DNA of 64,000 nt from Cohnella sp. AR92 (GTDB lineage: Bacteria > Bacillota > Bacilli > Paenibacillales > Paenibacillaceae). The notes under the pieces are model-generated. The model saw only the letters and a list, made by a program, of their open reading frames with translations, searched no databases and was not told the origin of the DNA. Of the stretch, positions 17,253 to 25,778 are shown piece by piece. How positions within the stretch are numbered: position 1 is the stretch's first letter; every line of letters starts with the position of its first letter. A program made the position numbers and the translations under genes. The stretch spans positions 65,869 through 129,868 of the forward strand of contig NZ_RZJR01000005.1 of NCBI RefSeq assembly GCF_003990975.1, in the 5' to 3' direction.

Positions 17253-17885
17253 ATGGACGGAAGAGCATTTCGCGCAATGAAGTTTGGCTTTCTGGCGTTG
17301 CTGGCGATCGGCGTCGGAGCCTACGCATGGATGGTCTACGGCAATCCTTCGAAGGTTGGCGAGCAATCTTTCGTTATTGAGAAGGGAGCGCTTCCGGACT
17401 TGTGGAGCAAAGCGCTATGGGCGCATGCCGTCTCCGCAGGCTTCGCCATTGCGATCGGCTGGCTTCAGTTCCTCGGTCGGCTAAGACGACGCGCGCCGGC
17501 TCTTCACCGGATTATCGGTTATGCTTATTCGCTAGGGATCGCGATCGCGGGTGTATCGGCCCTTTATCTCGCCGTCTATGCGGATGGTGGTCCAAGCGGC
17601 AAGCTTGGCTTCGGCATGCTTGCGCTGCTCTGGCTGTTTACCCTCGTTCAGGGGCTACGCTCCATCATCGTATATCGCGATTCCAAGCGGCACGGCCGCT
17701 GGATGATCCGCAATTACGCACTGACATGCGCCGCCATTTCCCTTCGATTGTATACTTTACTAAGTGCAGCACTCTTCGGCTTAAGCGACACCAATGACAC
17801 GTTCGTCGTCATCAGCTGGCTTTGCTGGTTACCGAACCTACTGCTGGCCGAGGCTTGGGTTCGCCGTCGCTCTCACGTTTTCTGA
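17253..17885 (+). CDS. DUF2306 family membrane protein
   Basis: 210 residues with six hydrophobic segments. The family pattern is visible in LWAHAVSAGFAIAIGWLQF, ALHRIIGYAYSLG and RHGRWMIRNYALTCAAISLR, with conserved His residues that in relatives suggest a cytochrome b-like arrangement. Function is not established. ATG 17253 has AAAGGAGG 8 bases upstream; a GTG at 17250 is in frame but too close to the site. A terminator follows the stop. Confidence 0.82.
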   Translation: MDGRAFRAMKFGFLALLAIGVGAYAWMVYGNPSKVGEQSFVIEKGALPDLWSKALWAHAVSAGFAIAIGWLQFLGRLRRRAPALHRIIGYAYSLGIAIAGVSALYLAVYADGGPSGKLGFGMLALLWLFTLVQGLRSIIVYRDSKRHGRWMIRNYALTCAAISLRLYTLLSAALFGLSDTNDTFVVISWLCWLPNLLLAEAWVRRRSHVF

Positions 17886-17902
17886 ATAGGTTCACAAGGT
17901 GC

Positions 17903-17926
17903 GCCCCACGAAAATGGGGCTTTTTC
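17903..17926 (+). terminator. Terminator after the DUF2306 gene
   Basis: GCCCCA (17903-17908), loop CGAAAA, TGGGGC (17915-17920), then TTTTTCT. Confidence 0.85.
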
Positions 17927-17987
17927 TGCTTATCGCCCTTCGTTCGTCTCGTTTTGGATTTTCCTAGAGAGATTTGCTCTCTCATCA

Positions 17988-18017
17988 TTGACGATGATAA
18001 TTATTATCAATTAATAT
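17988..18017 (+). promoter_or_regulatory. Fur box within a sigma-A promoter
   Basis: TGATAAT-T-ATTATCA (17995-18009) is a perfect 7-1-7 Fur box of the Bacillus type. It fills the spacer between -35 TTGACG (17988-17993) and -10 TAATAT (18012-18017), ideal for iron-dependent repression of the downstream flavoprotein gene. Confidence 0.88.
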
Positions 18018-18086
18018 AGATGTAGACCTGAATTCTCAACCATCTGCATGAACGGATTCCTTATTTTTAGAAAGAAGGAACAACAT

Positions 18087-19139
18087 TTGAACGGACAGCT
18101 CGAGCTATATGACGTGACAATTATCGGCGGCGGTCCCGCCGGAATGTATACAGCTTTCTACAGCGGAATGAGAGACCTGAAGACGAAGCTGATCGATGCG
18201 AACGACCAGCTGGGCGGACGCATCCTGATCTACCCGGAGAAAATGATCTGGGACGTCGGAGGCCTCACCCCCACTCTCGGCGCCAAATTGATCGAGCAGC
18301 TGAAGCAGCAGGCGATGACGTTCGATCCGACGATCGTACTGGGCCAGCAGGTGACGGGCTTGGAACGTCTTCCCGACGGAACCTTGCTGCTTACCTCCGC
18401 GAACGGGGAGCAGCATTGGTCCAAGACGGTCGTCCTGGCAATAGGCTACGGCGTGCTGGAGCACGCGAAGCTGGAGATCGAAGGCGCCGACCGCTTCGAA
18501 GTCTCGAACCTGCACTATACCGTGCAGGAGCTGGAAGTGTTCCGCGGCAAGCGCGTCCTGATCTCCGGAGGCGGAGATGCTGCAGTGGACTGGGCGAACG
18601 CGCTCGAGCCGATCGCGAAGAGCCTGACGGTCGTCCATCGCCGCGACAAGTTCGGCGGCCACGAGCGCAATGTGGCTGCGATGAAGGCATCGTCGGCAAG
18701 GGTGCTCACGCCGTGCACCGTTCAATCCTTGCACAGCAAGAACGGCTGCGACATCGACCAGGTCACGATCTGCGACGTCGAGAGCGGAGATACGGAGTGC
18801 ATCGATGTCGATGCGGTTGTCGTCAGCCACGGACTGCGCTACAACTTCGGTCCGGTGAAGGACTGGGGCCTCGACATGACGGAATGGAACGCCAAGGTCG
18901 GTCCCGGCCTGCAGACGAACATTCCCGGCGTGTTCGCCGCCGGCGACTTCGTCGACCATGGCGGCAAGGTACGGCTGATCGCCGGAACGTTCACGGATGC
19001 CGTTCTCGCGCTCAACAGCGCCAAGCTCCACATCGAGCCGGAAGCCGACAAGGTAGCCTACGTGTCCTCGCACAACTCCAAGTTCAAGGAGCGGAACCGC
19101 GCCCTCGGCGTGAAGGTGGATGACGACGACGAGCACTGA
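18087..19139 (+). CDS. Ferredoxin/flavodoxin--NADP+ reductase, TrxB-like (YcgT type)
   Basis: 350 residues. The FAD-binding [11 protein letters not shown] near the N-terminus and the NADPH-binding [13 protein letters not shown] in the middle flank domains like thioredoxin reductase, but the redox CxxC is absent, and a late ATG-type motif (VFAAGDF) binds flavin. This matches ferredoxin-NADP+ reductases of the YumC/YcgT type. From memory, B. subtilis ycgT belongs to the Fur regulon, consistent with the perfect Fur box here; the product may reduce ferredoxin or flavodoxin, or help release iron from siderophores. TTG 18087 is chosen because AAGGAA lies 7 bases upstream; ATG 18048 has no ribosome binding site. 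Confidence 0.87.
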   Translation: MNGQLELYDVTIIGGGPAGMYTAFYSGMRDLKTKLIDANDQLGGRILIYPEKMIWDVGGLTPTLGAKLIEQLKQQAMTFDPTIVLGQQVTGLERLPDGTLLLTSANGEQHWSKTVVLAIGYGVLEHAKLEIEGADRFEVSNLHYTVQELEVFRGKRVLISGGGDAAVDWANALEPIAKSLTVVHRRDKFGGHERNVAAMKASSARVLTPCTVQSLHSKNGCDIDQVTICDVESGDTECIDVDAVVVSHGLRYNFGPVKDWGLDMTEWNAKVGPGLQTNIPGVFAAGDFVDHGGKVRLIAGTFTDAVLALNSAKLHIEPEADKVAYVSSHNSKFKERNRALGVKVDDDDEH

Positions 19140-19147
19140 GTAACATT

Positions 19148-19195
19148 GAAGGGGAGAGTCTCCGAAGCCTAACAGGCTTCGGGACTCTCCCCTTC
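19148..19195. terminator. Strong terminator after the flavoprotein gene
   Basis: GAAGGGGAGAGTC at 19148-19160 pairs with 19183-19195, and an inner CGAAGCCT/AGGCTTCG stem closes on AAC. The whole 48-base element is almost completely paired. Confidence 0.85.
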
Positions 19196-19466
19196 TTGAT
19201 TATCGGCACTTTGCGCAGCTCCCCGCGCAAGGCGGCAGCGCCTAACAGCATGGCGGCTGTCACAATTGTATATGAAAAACCGAACACATTTCCGCAAAAA
19301 CCGGCAAATCCGGCGATTCTATTCGAAATATCATACACAATATCGCTCATACGCCCCGACACGCTCATTTATAGATGAAATATCGCATATAACTGCCGAT
19401 TTCACGCCTTTCCCGCCGATTATATTCGAATAACCGAATATAATCGCATCGCGCAAAAAGAAAACA
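19196..19466. repeat. Gene-free AT-rich stretch with perfect inverted repeat
   Basis: Between two convergent genes. It contains a perfect 12-bp inverted repeat, CGATTATATTCG (19417-19428) and CGAATATAATCG (19435-19446), with 6 bases between, and the word ATATCGC twice nearby (19341-19390 region). No coding potential is seen. The inverted repeat lacks a U-tract and is too far from any start to be an obvious operator. Confidence 0.45.
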
Positions 19467-19495
19467 GAGCCAGGGACTCCTTTCGTCCCTGGCTC
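19467..19495 (-). terminator. Terminator of the chemoreceptor gene
   Basis: A perfect 11-bp stem (GAGCCAGGGAC, 19467-19477, with 19485-19495). On the minus strand it is followed by TGTTTTCTTTTT. Confidence 0.88.
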
Positions 19496-19506
19496 TATCC
19501 ATACCC

Positions 19507-21255
19507 TTAAAGCTTAAACCGCCCCATGGCTTCCTGAAGCTCGGCGGCCAGCTTGCGCAGCTGCTCCGACGCGCCCGCGACCTCCTCGACCGAGGCCAGC
19601 TGCTCCTCGGAGGCGGCGGCGACATCCTGCGAATGCGCCGCGGATTGGCGCGCCATTCGCTCCAGCTCCTCCAAGGACGCCGCGATCTCCTCGCTGCCGG
19701 CCGACATCTGCTCGGAGGCGGCGGACACCTCCTGCACTTGCCCCGATACCTGCTGGATCGATTGGAGGATCGCGCGGAACGATTCCCCGCTCTCCTTCGC
19801 CAGCTTCGTCCCCTCGCGGGCCTCGTCGGCGGATACCGCCAGCGAAGCGTTGACCTGCCCGGCTCGCGCTCCGATCAAGTGGAGAATGGCCGCGATCTCC
19901 TCCGAGGACTCCTTCGAGCGCTCGGCCAGCTTGCGAATCTCTTGCGCGACGACGGAGAAGCCCTTGCCGTGTTCGCCGGCCCGCGCCGCTTCGATCGAAG
20001 CGTTCAGGGCCAGCAGGTTCGTCTGGTTCGCCACCTCCGAGATGTGCCCGAGAATGTCCTCGATCTTCTCGTTCGATCGATTCAGCTCCTGCATCGCGTC
20101 CGAGGCGCCGATAACATGCTCCTCGATCGTATTCATCTGCCGGACCGTCCGGGTGATGACCGCTTCCCCTTCCGCCGCCATCGTCGCCGTATCCGCCGCA
20201 AGCTCCGATACGATCTGCGAAGACTCGGAGATTCGCTGGATGCCGATCGCCATCTCGGTCATCGCGATCTGGCTCTCCTTCGAGCTCGCCAGCTGAGTCT
20301 CCATGCTCGAAGCGACGTCTTGGATCGAATGGGCGATCTCGTCCGCCGCCGATGCGGTCTGGCCGGCCGTCTCCTTCAGGTGAAGGGAGGAATCCGCCAC
20401 CTCCTGGGAAGTGCGATTGATCTGGGAGGCCAGCTCCCGCAGGCTCGCGATCATCTGGTTAAACGAGCTGGCAGCCTGTCCGATCTCGTTCCCGCTCGTT
20501 GCCGGCACGACCACCGTCAGATCGCCCATCGCGGCTTCCTTGGCTCTTGCGGCAAGCGTCCGAAGCGGCTTCAGCACCAGGATGATAAGCCCGACGGCGA
20601 CCGCGATCCCGATAATCGCGACGATGAGGCCGATCGCGATCGCCTGCCAGAGCATACCGTTCATGCGGGACTGCACCCTGTCGTAGTCATAGTCGACGCC
20701 GAAGATTGCGATGACGTTGCCGTCCTCGCTCTTAATCGGCTGCATGAAGGTGACCCAGGAGCCCCATTCGTCTTGGTAGCCGTCCGAGAGCCCGATCCGA
20801 TCCTGCTTCGCCGCCTTGAACGCTCCCAGCAGGTCGTTTCCGGCCGCGAGCTCCTGTCCGGCTCCCGCATCCGCATCCGAGAGGCTCTGGTTCGATTGAA
20901 GCATCTTCAGATAAGTCTTGCCGTCGCGCTCCGTCCCCTCGGGTGCCATCAGATAGGCGTTGGCAATCTGCTCGCCGTCCGTCATGGCGTCCAGCTTGCG
21001 CTTCAGCAGCGCAAGCTCCGTGGCCGGAAGCTCCCCGCCCGCTTCGATCGCCGATGCGACCGCGGCGACCTGGCTCTGCTCCGCCTGAACCTGGTCTCTA
21101 AGCTTGGAGCCGACCTGCTTGAATTCGCGGAAAGCCGCGTCCTTCTCCGAGCTGTACATCAGATAAGTCATCGTCCCCACCAGCACGAGCAGCAGGATCG
21201 ACAGAACCACCGAACTGGTCGCGACTAAACTTCTTTTTTTCATCCAACCGAGCAT
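19507..21255 (-). CDS. Methyl-accepting chemotaxis protein
   Basis: 582 residues. Membrane helix 1 at about 9-32, a ~170-residue extracytoplasmic single-Cache-like sensor ([37 protein letters not shown]), helix 2 at about 202-226, a HAMP domain, and a long cytoplasmic coiled coil. The conserved hairpin tip is [20 protein letters not shown], and flanking Glu-rich segments hold methylation sites. It signals to CheA/CheW, none of which is in the window. ATG 21255 has AAGGGG 8 bases upstream; the GTG at 21264 overlaps that region. Upstream, TAAC-N15-TCCGATCG loosely resembles a sigma-D promoter. Confidence 0.92.
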   Translation of the reverse strand: MLGWMKKRSLVATSSVVLSILLLVLVGTMTYLMYSSEKDAAFREFKQVGSKLRDQVQAEQSQVAAVASAIEAGGELPATELALLKRKLDAMTDGEQIANAYLMAPEGTERDGKTYLKMLQSNQSLSDADAGAGQELAAGNDLLGAFKAAKQDRIGLSDGYQDEWGSWVTFMQPIKSEDGNVIAIFGVDYDYDRVQSRMNGMLWQAIAIGLIVAIIGIAVAVGLIILVLKPLRTLAARAKEAAMGDLTVVVPATSGNEIGQAASSFNQMIASLRELASQINRTSQEVADSSLHLKETAGQTASAADEIAHSIQDVASSMETQLASSKESQIAMTEMAIGIQRISESSQIVSELAADTATMAAEGEAVITRTVRQMNTIEEHVIGASDAMQELNRSNEKIEDILGHISEVANQTNLLALNASIEAARAGEHGKGFSVVAQEIRKLAERSKESSEEIAAILHLIGARAGQVNASLAVSADEAREGTKLAKESGESFRAILQSIQQVSGQVQEVSAASEQMSAGSEEIAASLEELERMARQSAAHSQDVAAASEEQLASVEEVAGASEQLRKLAAELQEAMGRFKL

Positions 21256-21350
21256 TACGCGCACCCCTTATGTACGTTCATCGATCGGATTATATAAAGA
21301 ATCTGTTAAGCTCATACTCGGGAAAGTGTTAGGAAAGAGTTAGATTGGAA

Positions 21351-21386
21351 AAGCCCGCACCGGCGATAACCGCCGAGTACGGGCTT
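21351..21386 (-). terminator. Terminator of the aguAB operon
   Basis: AAGCCCG (21351-21357) pairs with CGGGCTT (21380-21386), with an inner CGGCG/CGCCG pairing; TTCC follows on the minus strand. It lies 12 bases after the aguB stop. Confidence 0.75.
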
Positions 21387-21397
21387 TGGGCTGCAAG

Positions 21398-22273
21398 TTA
21401 GATCATCGTGCTTCCGTCGTAGGATGCGATCGCGCGGTACAGCTCCGGACGGCGATCGCGGAAAATCCCCCATTCGATGCGCTGGACCTCCAGCTGATCG
21501 AGATCGAACTCGGCCACGAGCGTCGTCTCCTCCGTCCGCCCCGCTTCCTTCACCAGATTGCCCTGCGGGCCTGCGATAAAGGAGGAGCCGTAGAACGTAA
21601 TGGACGAATCCTCATCGGATTCCGCGCCGATGCGATTCGAGGCGATGACCGGCATCAGGTTCATCGCGGCATGGCCGCGCATGCACATCTGCCAATGGTC
21701 CTTCGAATCGATGGAGCCGTCCTGCGGCTCCGAACCGATCGCCGTCGGGTAGAACAGCAGCTCGGCTCCCATCAGGGCCATGCAGCGAGCCGCTTCCGGG
21801 TACCACTGGTCCCAGCAGACGCCGACGCCGATCTTGGCGTAGCGCGTGTTCCACACCTTGAAGCCCGTATCGCCCGGGTTGAAGTAGAACTTCTCCTCGT
21901 ACCCCGGTCCGTCCGGAATGTGGCTCTTGCGGTACAGGCCGAGCACGGAGCCGTCCGCGTCGATGACCGCCAGGGAGTTATAGCGGGCATAGTTCTTCTT
22001 CTCGTAGAAGCTGATCGGAAGCACGACCTGAAGCTCCTTCGCGAGCTTCTTGAAGTGGTTGACCGCCTTGTTGTTCTCCAGCTCCGTCGCGTAGACGTAG
22101 TAGTCCGACTTCTCCTTCTGGCAGAAGTACGGAGTCTCGAACAGCTCCTGGATCAGGATGATCTGCGCGCCTTGGGCGGCAGACTCGCGGACGAGCTTGT
22201 CCGCCTTGGCGATATTCTCGTCTATATTCGTGGAGCAGGCCATCTGAGTGGCCGCTACCGTTACTTTTCTCAC
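21398..22273 (-). CDS. aguB: N-carbamoylputrescine amidase
   Basis: 291 residues, nitrilase superfamily. The catalytic triad is visible as Glu43 (IQELFE), Lys116 (LYRKSHIPDG) and Cys153 (GVGVCWDQWYPE). The segment FETPYFCQ and the C-terminal RRPELYRAI are characteristic of AguB. It converts N-carbamoylputrescine to putrescine, CO2 and ammonia. Its start overlaps the stop of aguA by 4 bases (ATGA), so the two steps of the agmatine route are translationally coupled. Confidence 0.95.
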   Translation of the reverse strand: MRKVTVAATQMACSTNIDENIAKADKLVRESAAQGAQIILIQELFETPYFCQKEKSDYYVYATELENNKAVNHFKKLAKELQVVLPISFYEKKNYARYNSLAVIDADGSVLGLYRKSHIPDGPGYEEKFYFNPGDTGFKVWNTRYAKIGVGVCWDQWYPEAARCMALMGAELLFYPTAIGSEPQDGSIDSKDHWQMCMRGHAAMNLMPVIASNRIGAESDEDSSITFYGSSFIAGPQGNLVKEAGRTEETTLVAEFDLDQLEVQRIEWGIFRDRRPELYRAIASYDGSTMI

Positions 22274-23310
22274 TTTCCGGTTCCACCTTTCCGCGGCATC
22301 TGCTGCGTCGTACAGTGCACGTTGCCGCCTTCTTTGATAATGGCCATCCCGTCGACCGTGCGGATTCTTCTCTCCGGGAACGTCTCTTGCAGGATGCGCT
22401 CCGCCTCCCGGTCGGCTTCCGTTGCCGGGCCGCCGAATACCGGCAGCACGATGCCTCCGTTGACGAAGTAGAAATTCAGGTAGCTCAGCGTCAGGCGGCT
22501 GTCTTCATGCATCGCCTTCGGCGGCTGGGGAATCGCCACGATCTCCAGCTTCCGGCCCTTGGCGTCGGTCTCTTCCGCCAGGATGCGCAGGTTCTCCTGC
22601 GTGATCGCGTAGTTCTCGTCGGACGGGTCGTCGCACACCTGCAGCACGACCTTGCCCGGCGCGGCGAAGCAGGCGATGTTGTCCACATGGCCGTCCGTCT
22701 CGTCGCCGTCCAGCCCGCGCTTCAGCCAGATGACCTTCTGCACGTTCAGGAACTTCTTCAGGTGCTCCTCGACCTGCTCCCGGCCGAGCTCCGGGTTGCG
22801 GTTCTCGTTCAGCAGGCACTCCTCCGTCGTGATCACGGTGCCCTCTCCGTCCACGTGAAGGGAGCCTCCCTCCATGAAGAGCGGCGCGTCGAAGCGGCGG
22901 GCGCCGACATGCTCCAGAATTTGCGGAGCGACGTCGTCGTCGAGGTCCCAAGGCGCGTACTTCCCGCCCCAGGCGTTGAACTTCCAATTGACGCCGGCGA
23001 GCTCTCCGTCTTCGCCTACCACGAAGGTCGGCCCGTTGTCTCTCAGCCAGGCGTCGCTATGCGGAATTAGGATTAGATCGATATTGGGAGAATCCAGATG
23101 GCTCTTGGCCAGCGCTTCGTCGGCCGCGTTGACGAGCACGGAGACCGGCTCGAATTCGGCGATCGCCTTGACGATCTGCGCGTAGCCGGCGCATACGCTC
23201 TCGTGGTCTTCGGGATAAACCATCGAATCCTTGACCGGCCAGGACATGAAGGTGCGCTCGTGCTCCACCCATTCGGGCGGCATCCGGAAATTAAGCTCTT
23301 GTGGGTTCAC
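22270..23310 (-). CDS. aguA: Agmatine deiminase
   Basis: 346 residues, the usual length of the family. Typical segments are MPPEWVEHERTFMSWP at the N-terminus, SDAWLRDNGPTF, FNAWGGKY, DGDETDGHVDNIACF (catalytic Asp and His) and the terminal GNVHCTTQQMP with the nucleophilic Cys at about 333. It hydrolyses agmatine to N-carbamoylputrescine and ammonia. The start is GTG 23310. A sigma-A-type promoter lies upstream on the minus strand. Confidence 0.95.
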   Translation of the reverse strand: MNPQELNFRMPPEWVEHERTFMSWPVKDSMVYPEDHESVCAGYAQIVKAIAEFEPVSVLVNAADEALAKSHLDSPNIDLILIPHSDAWLRDNGPTFVVGEDGELAGVNWKFNAWGGKYAPWDLDDDVAPQILEHVGARRFDAPLFMEGGSLHVDGEGTVITTEECLLNENRNPELGREQVEEHLKKFLNVQKVIWLKRGLDGDETDGHVDNIACFAAPGKVVLQVCDDPSDENYAITQENLRILAEETDAKGRKLEIVAIPQPPKAMHEDSRLTLSYLNFYFVNGGIVLPVFGGPATEADREAERILQETFPERRIRTVDGMAIIKEGGNVHCTTQQMPRKGGTGK

Positions 23311-23347
23311 AGTCGGTTCAGCTCTCTTTATCGTATTTTCTCAGAAC

Positions 23348-23376
23348 ATCATAAACGATATGGGAGTCGATCACAA
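23348..23376 (-). promoter_or_regulatory. Candidate aguA promoter
   Basis: TTGTGA (23376-23371), 17-base spacer, TATGAT (23353-23348) on the minus strand, 38 bases before the aguA start. Confidence 0.5.
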
Positions 23377-23462
23377 TCATCAAGAACTGGACGGCCTCCG
23401 TTTCTTATCTGCTATACTATTAATAGAGTATTTTCCTATTCGCACAAAAAGGAGCAGCGACC

Positions 23463-24347
23463 ATGTCCCACCTCGATGAGCAGAATGCAGCCGAGAACCC
23501 CGTTCTCCCTTGGAGCAGCCTGCAGGCCGATTGCGAGAGCTGCTTCGGCTTGTGCTGCGCGGCGCTGCCCTTCTCCGCCTCCTCCGACTTCGCCCGCGAC
23601 AAGGCGGCCGGGCAGCCTTGCCCGCAGCTTCGCGAGGACTATCGCTGCGGCATTCACGGCAAGCTCCGGCAGCAGGGCTACCGCGGCTGCACGGTTTACG
23701 ACTGCTTCGGCGCGGGGCAGAAGCTCTCGCAGCATACCTTCCAAGGGAGCGGCTGGCTCGAGGCGCCGGAATCCGCCAGCCGGATGTTCGAAGCGTTCCC
23801 CGTCCTGTGGCAGCTTCAGGAGCTTCTCTCGCATCTGAACGAGGCGCTTACCCTCAAGGCCGCCCAGCCGATTCGCGGTGATCTTCTCGCCTCCCTTCGG
23901 GAGATCGAAGAGCTCACCCTGCAGAGCGCCGACCGCCTGTCGGAGCTGTCCGTCTCCGTCTATCGCGCGGCCGTGAGCCCTCTTCTGCTTCAGGCAAGCG
24001 AGCTCGTTCGGCAGGAGGCGCGCAAGACGTTCAGCGGCCCCCTTCGCACGCCGAAGAAGGCCGGACGGGGGGCCGACCTGATCGGAGCCAAGCTGCGCGG
24101 GGCCGATCTTCGCTGCGCGAACCTAAGAGGCGCTTACCTGATTGCCGCCGATCTTCAGGGGGCCGATCTGCGTTACGCTGATCTGATCGGCGCCGACCTC
24201 CGCGATGCCGATCTCCGCGGAGCCGACCTGACGGGCTGCCTCTTCCTGTCCCAGGCCCAACTGAACGCGGCCAAGGGCGACGAAGCCACCCGCATTCCGC
24301 CAAGACTGGCCAGGCCGTCCCATTGGCAGCCCGGCAGCAGCGTTTAA
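23463..24347 (+). CDS. Cys-cluster domain fused to pentapeptide repeats
   Basis: 294 residues in two parts. Residues ~20-85 hold a Cys-rich pattern (C-x2-C-x3-LCC, then [23 protein letters not shown]) reminiscent of YkgJ-type Fe/Zn-binding clusters. Residues ~200-262 hold about ten A(D/N)L-x-x pentapeptide repeats forming a short right-handed beta-helix. The middle is helical. This combination is common in Paenibacillaceae and actinobacteria, but its function is unknown. ATG 23463 follows AAAAAGGAG. An extended -10 (TGCTATACT, 23410-23418) lies upstream. Resistance to quinolones, known for longer pentapeptide proteins, should not be assumed. Confidence 0.85.
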   Translation: MSHLDEQNAAENPVLPWSSLQADCESCFGLCCAALPFSASSDFARDKAAGQPCPQLREDYRCGIHGKLRQQGYRGCTVYDCFGAGQKLSQHTFQGSGWLEAPESASRMFEAFPVLWQLQELLSHLNEALTLKAAQPIRGDLLASLREIEELTLQSADRLSELSVSVYRAAVSPLLLQASELVRQEARKTFSGPLRTPKKAGRGADLIGAKLRGADLRCANLRGAYLIAADLQGADLRYADLIGADLRDADLRGADLTGCLFLSQAQLNAAKGDEATRIPPRLARPSHWQPGSSV

Positions 24348-24445
24348 GCCTGGTTCCACAAGCTAAACCGCCCTTCCTGCACGTTGGGCGCCATAAGCAT
24401 GCTTCGCTGAAGCTTGGATTCTCTGGCGGCATGGCGGCAGGTTTT

Positions 24446-24574
24446 CGACTAAGAGCGAATATGCACTTAACTCCCTACACAAGAGGCGGTTTGCCGCGAA
24501 ATTAGTGCACTTCTGCACCTAATTCGGGATTTTCCGCGAAAAGGAGCTCGACTAAGTGCACTTTCGCTCTTAGT
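24446..24574. repeat. Nested inverted-repeat element (~127 bp)
   Basis: Outer arms ACTAAGAGCGAA...GCACTTA (24448-24469) and 24553-24574 match at 20 of 22 positions when inverted. Inside, AATTAGTGCA (24500-24509) pairs with TGCACCTAATT (24514-24524), and TTGCCGCGAAA / TTTCCGCGAAAA repeat directly at 24491 and 24531. No gene is seen. It looks like a mobile or structured intergenic repeat. The rest of the 24348-24774 gap holds only the terminator listed next. Confidence 0.65.
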
Positions 24575-24684
24575 GGGCGGTGTCTTGTAATGGTGTCTTG
24601 GCGTCAAAAAATACCTTCGAGCGGTAAACGTCAATGGATCCCATCAAAAGGCGCCATCAACGGTAACGTCAATAGTCGCAAACC

Positions 24685-24735
24685 GAAAAGGCTGCCTCCC
24701 AGGCTCATGATGAACCTGCTCGAGACAGCCTTTTC
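24685..24735 (-). terminator. Terminator of the uronate operon
   Basis: GAAAAGGCTG (24685-24694) and CAGCCTTTTC (24726-24735) form a 10-bp stem; the A-run becomes a T-run on the minus strand. It lies ~40 bases after the last gene of the operon. Confidence 0.7.
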
Positions 24736-24774
24736 CGGCCATATCCAGCCACTTTCAGCCTTTTCCGCCGTGCG

Positions 24775-25068
24775 TTATCCTTTGGAGCCTTGCGCCGCCC
24801 TGTCCGTGTTCCTCATCAGAATCAGATTGCGCGCGTAGATGAAGATCCCGGGAACCTGGCCTAGAATGTATACAGGGTCCTTCCGGTAGATGGCGTAGAC
24901 GGACAGAATCGAGCTGCCCAGAATGCCGAATACCCAGAAGGACTTCGTCACGACGCTCTGCTTCGCCTTCTCGCTCGCGATCCACTGAACGACGAAGCGT
25001 CCCGTGAACATCAGCTGGCCGATCAAGCCGAAGCCGATCCAGAACCATTCCCGCGCATGACTGCTCAT
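24775..25068 (-). CDS. Lipid-A-disaccharide synthase N-terminal-like (LAB_N) membrane protein
   Basis: 97 residues, three membrane helices. The LAB_N pattern is clear: GFGLIGQLMFTGRFVVQWIASE, then SFWVFGILGSSILSVYAIYRKDPVYILGQ and IYARNL. In proteobacteria such stand-alone domains sit beside DPM1-type glycosyltransferases and ArnT-like enzymes. A role as membrane partner for the adjacent GT2, handling a polyprenyl-phosphate sugar, is inferred from context only. Start ATG 25068 lies 2 bases after the GT2 stop codon. Confidence 0.85.
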   Translation of the reverse strand: MSSHAREWFWIGFGLIGQLMFTGRFVVQWIASEKAKQSVVTKSFWVFGILGSSILSVYAIYRKDPVYILGQVPGIFIYARNLILMRNTDRAAQGSKG

Positions 25069-25070
25069 CC

Positions 25071-25778
25071 TTACTCGCCTCTGATCTGATAGTTTATCTT
25101 GCGCTTGCGGAGCCAGCCGATGACGATCGCGTCCATCAGCCCGACGAACGCCCGGTTAAGCACCCCGTACTTGGACGTGCCCGACGTTCGCTCGCGGTGG
25201 CCGACGGGAACCTCGACGACGCTGAAGCCGTTCATTCTCGCCAAGGTCGGCAGGAAGCGGTGGAAGCCCTCGTATAGGGTGAAGCTCTGGGCCACCTCGC
25301 GCTTGAACAGCTTCATCGGGCAGCCGGTATCCTGAATCCGGTCTCCCGTGATCTTGTTGCGTACCCCGTTGCCGACTTTGGAAGAGACCTTCTTGACCAG
25401 CGTGTCCTTGCGGTTGACCCGCGTTCCGTTGGCGAAATCATATTCCTTCATATAAGGCAGGAGCTTGATGATATCCTCGGGGAAGGTCTGCAGGTCCCCG
25501 TCCATCAGCGCGACGTAACGTCCTTCGGCCGCCTTGAGGCCCGCGGCGATGGCCGCCGTCTGCCCGCAGTTCTTCTCGAAGTGGATGACGCGCAGCTTGG
25601 CGTCGCTCTCGGCGAGCTTATCCAGCTGGGGGCCGCTGCCGTCCGTGCTTCCGTCGTTCACCAGAACGATCTCATAGTCCTCGAGATGGGGGTTAAGCGC
25701 CCCCGTAATGGCGAAGTAAAGCCGAATCAGATCGTCTCGTTCGTTATAGATCGGAACGACAACCGACAATTCCATCAT
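25071..25778 (-). CDS. Family 2 glycosyltransferase, dolichol-P-mannose-synthase-like
   Basis: 235 residues, GT-A fold: SVVVPIYNERDDL, VLVNDGSTDGSG, the metal-binding MDGDLQ, and DTGCPMKLFKREV with the catalytic region. It has no C-terminal membrane helices, unlike ArnC or GtrB, so the neighbouring LAB_N protein may supply membrane anchoring. The likely reaction is sugar transfer from a UDP-uronic acid to undecaprenyl phosphate. The start at 25778 has GAGGG 8 bases upstream and overlaps the epimerase stop (ATGA). Confidence 0.87.
   Translation of the reverse strand: MMELSVVVPIYNERDDLIRLYFAITGALNPHLEDYEIVLVNDGSTDGSGPQLDKLAESDAKLRVIHFEKNCGQTAAIAAGLKAAEGRYVALMDGDLQTFPEDIIKLLPYMKEYDFANGTRVNRKDTLVKKVSSKVGNGVRNKITGDRIQDTGCPMKLFKREVAQSFTLYEGFHRFLPTLARMNGFSVVEVPVGHRERTSGTSKYGVLNRAFVGLMDAIVIGWLRKRKINYQIRGE

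Noticed and set aside
24482-24500. GGCAAACC on the minus strand, similar to the c-di-GMP aptamer
   Set aside because: The partner motif GGGACGCAAAG and the second arm are missing; it belongs to the inverted-repeat element.
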